Shown here: positions 40,184 through 44,647 of the stretch, piece by piece
Numbering within the stretch: position 1 is the first letter of the stretch
Layout of the letters: each line of letters opens with the position of its first letter
IMG/VR virus record: IMGVR_UViG_3300021185_002914
Span: 1 to 44,647 of that record
Strand: one strand, 5' to 3'
Length of the DNA: 44,647 bases
Origin: a virus
Notes under the pieces: generated by a model
The model's input: only the letters and a program-made list of their open reading frames with translations
Databases searched by the model: none
What the model was told of the DNA's origin: nothing
Translations under genes and position numbers: made by a program

Positions 40184-40422
40184 TGAGTACAATAATTAAA
40201 TTTCCATTCAAAGAGAAGGAAGGTAAATATTTCGCTCCGATTGTTTCGGAAGAAACAACATATAAGGTTGAAAATAGTGCAGTAGTTGCTGATTCTACTA
40301 AGTTAGTGTCGGGAGTCAAAGGTGTTTTATTAAAAGCACGAATTGTTCTCCCGGCATCTAATGCCAGTACAAAAGCAGAACTATACGCTGTAAACTCAGA
40401 AGCTGTTAACTCAAGCAATTAA
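40183..40422 (+). CDS. Small protein downstream of the stabilization gene, 79 aa
   Basis: Mixed sequence with a Lys/Glu-rich start (F-P-F-K-E-K-E-G-K-Y-F), short beta segments and an Asn/Ser/Ala-rich end. It overlaps the preceding stop by one base (TAATG). Function is unknown; the position suggests a virion accessory protein. Confidence 0.55.
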   Translation: MSTIIKFPFKEKEGKYFAPIVSEETTYKVENSAVVADSTKLVSGVKGVLLKARIVLPASNASTKAELYAVNSEAVNSSN

Positions 40423-40427
40423 TTAAT

Positions 40428-40919
40428 ATGAATTTAATCAAATATATAAAAGAAAAAATTGTTGAAAGATCTTTTTCAAAAAAAGTTGGAGGGTTTTTAA
40501 AAGAACTTTATAAAAGTCCTGTAACTGAAGATCTTATACATAATAACGGAAGGTGCGTAAGAGAGGGAGGAAAGCTATTTAAATTAGAGCATGATTTTAC
40601 TGATGGCTTATACTTAAGGAAAATGATTATGCAAGAAGGCTCAATGATTTTTAGTGCTATACACAAAAGAGACCATGTATGGTTTTTATTGACAGGGCAT
40701 TTAAGCATATCAACAGGCGGCAATGTAGAGCATTTTGTAGCGCCCTATATAGGTTTTTCTAAAGCTGGAACGCAAAGAATACTATATGCTCATGAAGAAA
40801 GCATATTTCAAAATGTTTTTAAAAATCCATTAGAATTAACAGACTTAGACGAATTAGAAGATTTTAATTACTCATACACAAAAGATGATTATACAGACTA
40901 TATTAGAAACAGCAAGTAA
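40428..40919 (+). CDS. Cupin-like protein of the virion module, 163 aa
   Basis: The stretch from Y-L-R-K-M-I-M-Q-E-G-S to Q-N-V-F-K-N-P (about residues 63-142) has the strand order and spacing of a small cupin: H-K-R-D-H-V-W-F-L-L-T-G-H-L-S-I, then V-A-P-Y-I-G-F and S-K-A-G-T-Q-R-I-L-Y-A-H-E-E-S. His residues at the D-H and A-H positions could bind a metal. Proteins of this type recur in marine phage structural regions. Enzymatic role unproven. The next gene starts 35 bases before this stop. Confidence 0.6.
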   Translation: MNLIKYIKEKIVERSFSKKVGGFLKELYKSPVTEDLIHNNGRCVREGGKLFKLEHDFTDGLYLRKMIMQEGSMIFSAIHKRDHVWFLLTGHLSISTGGNVEHFVAPYIGFSKAGTQRILYAHEESIFQNVFKNPLELTDLDELEDFNYSYTKDDYTDYIRNSK

Positions 40920-42120
40920 TACAATAGTACCTTTAGAGCTGCATGATCCCTCACACTATAGACAATATGGAGGAGGTGTTCTAACTGCCGGGGCAATAGG
41001 TGCACTTGCAGGTGCTGCCGGGGGATTGATAAAAGGTATTGGTTCTTTATTTGGAAGAAGAAGAAAAAGAAGAGCGGCTGCGCGTGCAGCTGCGGCTAAA
41101 AAGAAAGCTGAAGCAAAAGTAATGGCGTTTAAATTTAAAAACGCTTATGACGGCATGCAAGGTGCTTCTTATACGCCAAGTTCTGCTGAAGCAGGTGTTT
41201 TAGCAAGCGCTGCTCAGGCTGATATGCCTATACTAGGCAGTGCTCAAGGCTATACTTCTCAAGGATACGACGCTCAAGGTTATAGTGCGGCTAATACAAA
41301 TGTTGCAGGTTTAGCAACAGGTGCCGACACCGGCCTTACAAATGAATTTAGAAATTTAGAAGTTTCTACTGCAGCATCTGAAATGGCCGCACAAGAAGCT
41401 GATCAATCGCTTGCTGCATCACAAGACTTAGCTGCACAAGCTGGTACCGGAGGTGGTGGTGCAACAGCATTAGCAGCTGCGGCTGCAAAATCTAAAGCAG
41501 GAATTGCGGCAGATATAGATCAACAGGTTAAAGCTAATAATATTAGAAGGGCTGAGGGTGAAATGCAATTACAAAGAGAGCAACTTGCTCAAGGCAATTT
41601 ATCTTCTCAATTTGATTTAGGCCAAGCACAGTTTAATGTAGGGCAAACTAATCAGGCATCTGCTTTTAACGCTAGTGCCCAAAATCAAGCCGCGGCATTT
41701 GGAGCAAGCGCGGCAAACGATGCTGCTAGATTTAACGCTGGAGCTCTTAACCAGTTTGCTCAAACCAGGTTTGGTGCTGAGGCTAATATGAATCAGTTTA
41801 ATGTTGGCTCTCAAAACCAATTTGCTCAAACACAGTTTGCAGCTAACAATCAGTTTAATTTAGCCAATATGGGCGCTCAGAATGACGCAGCTCGATTTGG
41901 AGCACAAATGTCGTTTGAAGCAGATAGATTATCAAGAGCTGGTGATATGACTGTTCAAGGTGCTAAATATAATAGATTAGCCAGCATAATGGGTGTTAGA
42001 CAAGCTGAAGCCGGACAAAAAGCTGCAGCATACGAAAAACAACGTGGAATGTTCTTAGAAGGAATGAGCCAAGCCGCGAGCGGAGCAGGGTCAGGATTTA
42101 TGCAAGCAAAATACGGATAA
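40885..42120 (+). CDS. Ala/Gln/Asn-rich internal virion protein candidate, 411 aa
   Basis: A Gly/Ala segment (G-A-I-G-A-L-A-G-A-A-G-G-L-I-K-G-I-G, about residues 38-55) able to insert in membrane precedes an Arg/Ala/Lys helix (57-79). The remainder is polar with a degenerate repeat of F-x-x-G-x-x-N-Q-(F/A) type (about 240-345). This layout is typical of small ejected proteins. The start is uncertain: ATG 40885 lies inside the previous gene (35-base overlap), and there is no other ATG nearby. Confidence 0.65.
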   Translation: MIIQTILETASNTIVPLELHDPSHYRQYGGGVLTAGAIGALAGAAGGLIKGIGSLFGRRRKRRAAARAAAAKKKAEAKVMAFKFKNAYDGMQGASYTPSSAEAGVLASAAQADMPILGSAQGYTSQGYDAQGYSAANTNVAGLATGADTGLTNEFRNLEVSTAASEMAAQEADQSLAASQDLAAQAGTGGGGATALAAAAAKSKAGIAADIDQQVKANNIRRAEGEMQLQREQLAQGNLSSQFDLGQAQFNVGQTNQASAFNASAQNQAAAFGASAANDAARFNAGALNQFAQTRFGAEANMNQFNVGSQNQFAQTQFAANNQFNLANMGAQNDAARFGAQMSFEADRLSRAGDMTVQGAKYNRLASIMGVRQAEAGQKAAAYEKQRGMFLEGMSQAASGAGSGFMQAKYG

Positions 42121-42131
42121 TTTAGATACAC

Positions 42132-43709
42132 ATGGATACAAATTTAGGAAGCTTTAGAAATTACTTAGCGGGGCAAAGAATTGCAGAGTATGATCCTTCA
42201 GAAGCAATCAACAGAGCAATAGAGCTAGGCTCTAGACAGGGTTCACGTGCTGGGCAAATAATTAGCCGAGGAAGCAGAGACAGAGAAAATCAAGAGTGGC
42301 AGCGAATGAGCCGTCAAATTCAACTTGATAAAATAACTAAGGAGCAGGAAGAAGGGCTTTATTTTAAAGGTAAAACAAAAGTTGAGCCTTTGAGCAATAA
42401 TAGAGCTTTATTTGCTACAGCACAGGTAGACAAAGCAAATAAGTTAGCAATTGCTTTAAAAGATAACGAAATAACTTATGCTGATTATAGAAAAGGCATG
42501 ACAACACTTCAATCTCAGACTGGGCAATATAAGGCTGCGGAACAAGTATTATTAACTGGAGCTGAAAAGTATCTTGCAGGTTTAGAAAATGATACATTGT
42601 CAAATGCAAACGACCCTTATTATGAAGAGTTTTGGAGTGCAGTAGTAAATGGAGAAGCAGATATAAAATGGAATACTGATGAAAACGGAGAAATTATAAT
42701 GGAAGGTAATTTTCCTACCAGAGATGGATCCGAACCAGTAAGAGTTCCCCTGTCAGATATAGATAAACTACCAAGTGTTTTATATAAACCAACAGTTTCT
42801 TCAGAAGATTTTCTTGAATCAGATGTTAAAAACATATATGAGACTAGATCTATGCGCGCTATTGAAAAAATGGGTGAAGATGGTATTTATAATATGGACA
42901 AAATAGAGCGTGATGAGCAAGGAATTGCACAAGGTTGGGCTCGAGAAAAGTTTGGTGCATCATTTGAAGAATATACAGAAGCTTTAGGTGAAGGCGATTT
43001 AAGCAAAAAGCTTACACAATATATAACTGACGAGCGTTTTGGTACAGAAGCTTTTAGAGAAGCACGTAATACAGATTTAGCAAAGTCATTTGATCCAACA
43101 AAACAAACTGTATCAAGTTTTGTTAATAGCATGCCTGAGGTTGATAAAAAGAAGCTTCTTGATTTTTTTAAAGAAGATTGGATTCAGGTTTCTTCTGGCT
43201 TATACGATAAAGTAGAGCAAGATAAATTTAATGCCGCTGAAAAAGCAAGAACAAAAGGAAGTGGTGCTAATACTGGTAATAATAACACATCAGAAGATGC
43301 AGTTATTCAAAGACTTAAAGATATAAATAGAAATGCTCAACAAATTTTCAATCAATCATATGATGACGAAGGAAATTTAATAAGTCAAGAAAAAAATACT
43401 TTAAGAAAAGCTATTAAGCGTGGAGATATTAAAGGCGTTGAGATTGCTGATAAAATAGGCACGAAAATTGAATCTATTCCAGACCGTGATGGAGGGCCTA
43501 GTAAAGAGGTAGAAACAACAAAGCCCATTGAAGGTATGTATACTGTAACCACTGATGGCGGAATTTTAATTGATATAAGTGAAGATGAATTAAATGATCC
43601 AATAGCGTTTTCAAGAGCTTACTTGGCATCTATGAAACTAAAACCTAAAGAAATACAAGAATACATGAGCAAGCTATTTAGCTCTCGTGAACAATTTAAT
43701 TATCAATAG
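42132..43709 (+). CDS. Probable internal virion protein, 525 aa
   Basis: Charged, helical, soluble protein with no clear domain. The N-terminus contains G-Q-R-I-A-E-Y-D-P-S-E-A-I-N-R-A-I-E-L-G and R-G-S-R-D-R-E-N-Q-E-W; the C-terminal part has short beta pieces with G-M-Y-T-V-T-T-D-G-G-I-L-I-D-I. Its place after the 411-aa protein and before a large open gene matches the cargo region of podoviruses. Function unknown. Confidence 0.6.
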   Translation: MDTNLGSFRNYLAGQRIAEYDPSEAINRAIELGSRQGSRAGQIISRGSRDRENQEWQRMSRQIQLDKITKEQEEGLYFKGKTKVEPLSNNRALFATAQVDKANKLAIALKDNEITYADYRKGMTTLQSQTGQYKAAEQVLLTGAEKYLAGLENDTLSNANDPYYEEFWSAVVNGEADIKWNTDENGEIIMEGNFPTRDGSEPVRVPLSDIDKLPSVLYKPTVSSEDFLESDVKNIYETRSMRAIEKMGEDGIYNMDKIERDEQGIAQGWAREKFGASFEEYTEALGEGDLSKKLTQYITDERFGTEAFREARNTDLAKSFDPTKQTVSSFVNSMPEVDKKKLLDFFKEDWIQVSSGLYDKVEQDKFNAAEKARTKGSGANTGNNNTSEDAVIQRLKDINRNAQQIFNQSYDDEGNLISQEKNTLRKAIKRGDIKGVEIADKIGTKIESIPDRDGGPSKEVETTKPIEGMYTVTTDGGILIDISEDELNDPIAFSRAYLASMKLKPKEIQEYMSKLFSSREQFNYQ

Positions 43710-43724
43710 CCTAAAAAAAACTAT

Positions 43725-44647
43725 ATGTTAACAGAAGAGCAAAAACAAATTTTAGACAACTTAGTTGCTAATTTGCAAGCTGAAGGTAAAACTAATGCTG
43801 AAATTCAAGCTGAAGTAGACAAATATAAAGCTTCTTTTTTGGGAAAGCTAACGCCCGAAACAAATCCTGCGATTGCAGAGGGCGAAACTATGGAATTACC
43901 GCAGGCAGATTCTTTATTGGAATCAGAATTACAAGCAAAGGAGCCAAAGTATAAAATAAAAGACGGGGGTTATTATTCAAAAACAGAACTTGTAGAACAA
44001 TATCCTGAATTAGCTGACGATAATGCTTTTCAAAGATATGCTAATAAATATTTTGAAAGAGATAAAGACGGGGGAGCTAAAGCAATAGGTCCAATGGCTG
44101 GAAATCAGCTAGAGGAAGTTGTTGTAACCAAAGAAATTGACAGGTTCAAAGAAGAAAAAAAGGTAGCAGAAGAAGCAGATAATACAGAAGCTGAAGAACT
44201 TTTTGCTAATGACTACACCTCAACTGAAATGTATTATCCTCCAGTTGCTGGTGCTAAAGGCGTTGAAGTAGAAAAAGAAAGTAATAAAATTAGAAAACAA
44301 TTTTTAGCTGCTAATGAGAATGATCTTTCTAAGGCTAAAGAAGCATATTTAGAATCAAAAAAAGAAGGTAGACTTGCTAGTGTTATTGAGCAAGAGCTGT
44401 TGACATCAGAAGATGAAGAGCTAAAACAGTTTGGAGAAACATTAGCTAAAACAGGGCAAAAAATAGAAAAAGAAGATATAGTTTTAGAGTCTTTTAAAGA
44501 AAGAAAACTATCTAAACTATTGTCTAATTCTACTGCTGAAGCTAATAGAATTGTCTCACAAAGCTTTCAAACGCAAGAGGAGGTTGATGCAGCTAAAGAA
44601 GATTTAAAATATCAATCAGCTGTTCAAGGTGCTATTATAAAAAAATA
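43725..44647 (+). CDS. Large virion (cargo) protein, 5' part only, at least 307 aa
   Basis: Opens at ATG 43725-43727, 15 bases after the upstream stop, and stays open through the window end (307 codons, last codon incomplete). The N-terminus L-T-E-E-Q-K-Q-I-L-D-N-L-V-A-N-L and the acidic helical content (Glu and Lys dominant) resemble starts of large internal virion proteins in marine podoviruses. The rest lies outside the window, so domains such as a lytic enzyme or RNA polymerase cannot be judged. Confidence 0.65.
   Translation, partial: MLTEEQKQILDNLVANLQAEGKTNAEIQAEVDKYKASFLGKLTPETNPAIAEGETMELPQADSLLESELQAKEPKYKIKDGGYYSKTELVEQYPELADDNAFQRYANKYFERDKDGGAKAIGPMAGNQLEEVVVTKEIDRFKEEKKVAEEADNTEAEELFANDYTSTEMYYPPVAGAKGVEVEKESNKIRKQFLAANENDLSKAKEAYLESKKEGRLASVIEQELLTSEDEELKQFGETLAKTGQKIEKEDIVLESFKERKLSKLLSNSTAEANRIVSQSFQTQEEVDAAKEDLKYQSAVQGAIIKK

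Noticed and set aside
1-44647. tRNA genes, CRISPR arrays, insertion sequences, integrase and diversity-generating retroelements
   Set aside because: Looked for T-loop-like GTTCRA contexts, evenly spaced repeats, transposase, integrase and reverse transcriptase motifs; nothing convincing. No program was run, so a divergent tRNA could be missed.

Overview
The window looks like part of a tailed-phage genome, most likely a marine or aquatic podovirus infecting a Bacteroidota host. The evidence is as follows. (i) The packaging and head module (large terminase 25752-27983, portal 27986-30415, acidic scaffold-like protein 30442-31671, major capsid protein 31695-33224, two connector/ring proteins and a 1465-residue stabilization protein) has the order, sizes and motifs I associate with crAss-like phages and related Bacteroidota podoviruses. 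(ii) BACON-type Ig domains, a Bacteroidota hallmark, occur in virion proteins. (iii) Start codons are preceded by A/T-only leaders with almost no Shine-Dalgarno sequence, as in Bacteroidota. (iv) There are many small basic and fibre proteins of the kind seen in marine phage contigs. The crAss-like assignment rests on recognition, not on a search. No integrase, tRNA, CRISPR array or IS element was seen. The right edge cuts a gene; whether more of the genome lies to the left cannot be told.

Layout. Positions 7-2085 carry nine small minus-strand genes, probably early genes. They are driven by four copies of a bipartite motif (541-586, 1172-1218, 1521-1560, 2104-2148) that resembles neither a Bacteroidota housekeeping promoter nor a typical sigma-70 one. 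Positions 2149-2612 form a very AT-rich divergence region with a tandem ~32-bp imperfect repeat and an inverted repeat. From 2613 to the end everything is on the plus strand. 2613-4541 holds small membrane, basic and fibre-accessory genes. 4558-7330 is an island of small lysine/arginine-rich proteins around one two-TM coiled-coil protein. 7362-9642 holds a phage GroEL, its GroES and a winged-helix protein. 9646-23802 is a ~14 kb adhesin and tail-fibre locus with about 17 genes (Ig, BACON, LamG-like, cupredoxin, glycine-rich and shared anchor domains). 23805-24728 is the lysis cassette (holin-like, small TM protein, M15 peptidase). 24739-27983 leads through a GroES-like protein and a terminase-small-subunit candidate to TerL. 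27986-40183 is the head, connector and stabilization module. 40183-44647 holds probable internal (ejected) virion proteins and ends inside a gene.

How the parts fit. The early block would be read leftward from phage-specific promoters and the structural block rightward. The GroEL/GroES pair probably folds phage structural proteins. The fibre locus supplies host recognition, the lysis cassette releases progeny, and the genes after the connector probably encode cargo injected with the DNA. If this is a crAss-like phage, a virion-packaged RNA polymerase beyond the right edge could be what reads the repeated early motif; that is inference.

The most unusual signals are the four-copy promoter-like motif, a GC-rich patch of about 660 bp inside terL with foreign-looking codon use, the phage chaperonin pair plus a second GroES-like protein, and copper-site-like cupredoxin domains in two virion proteins.
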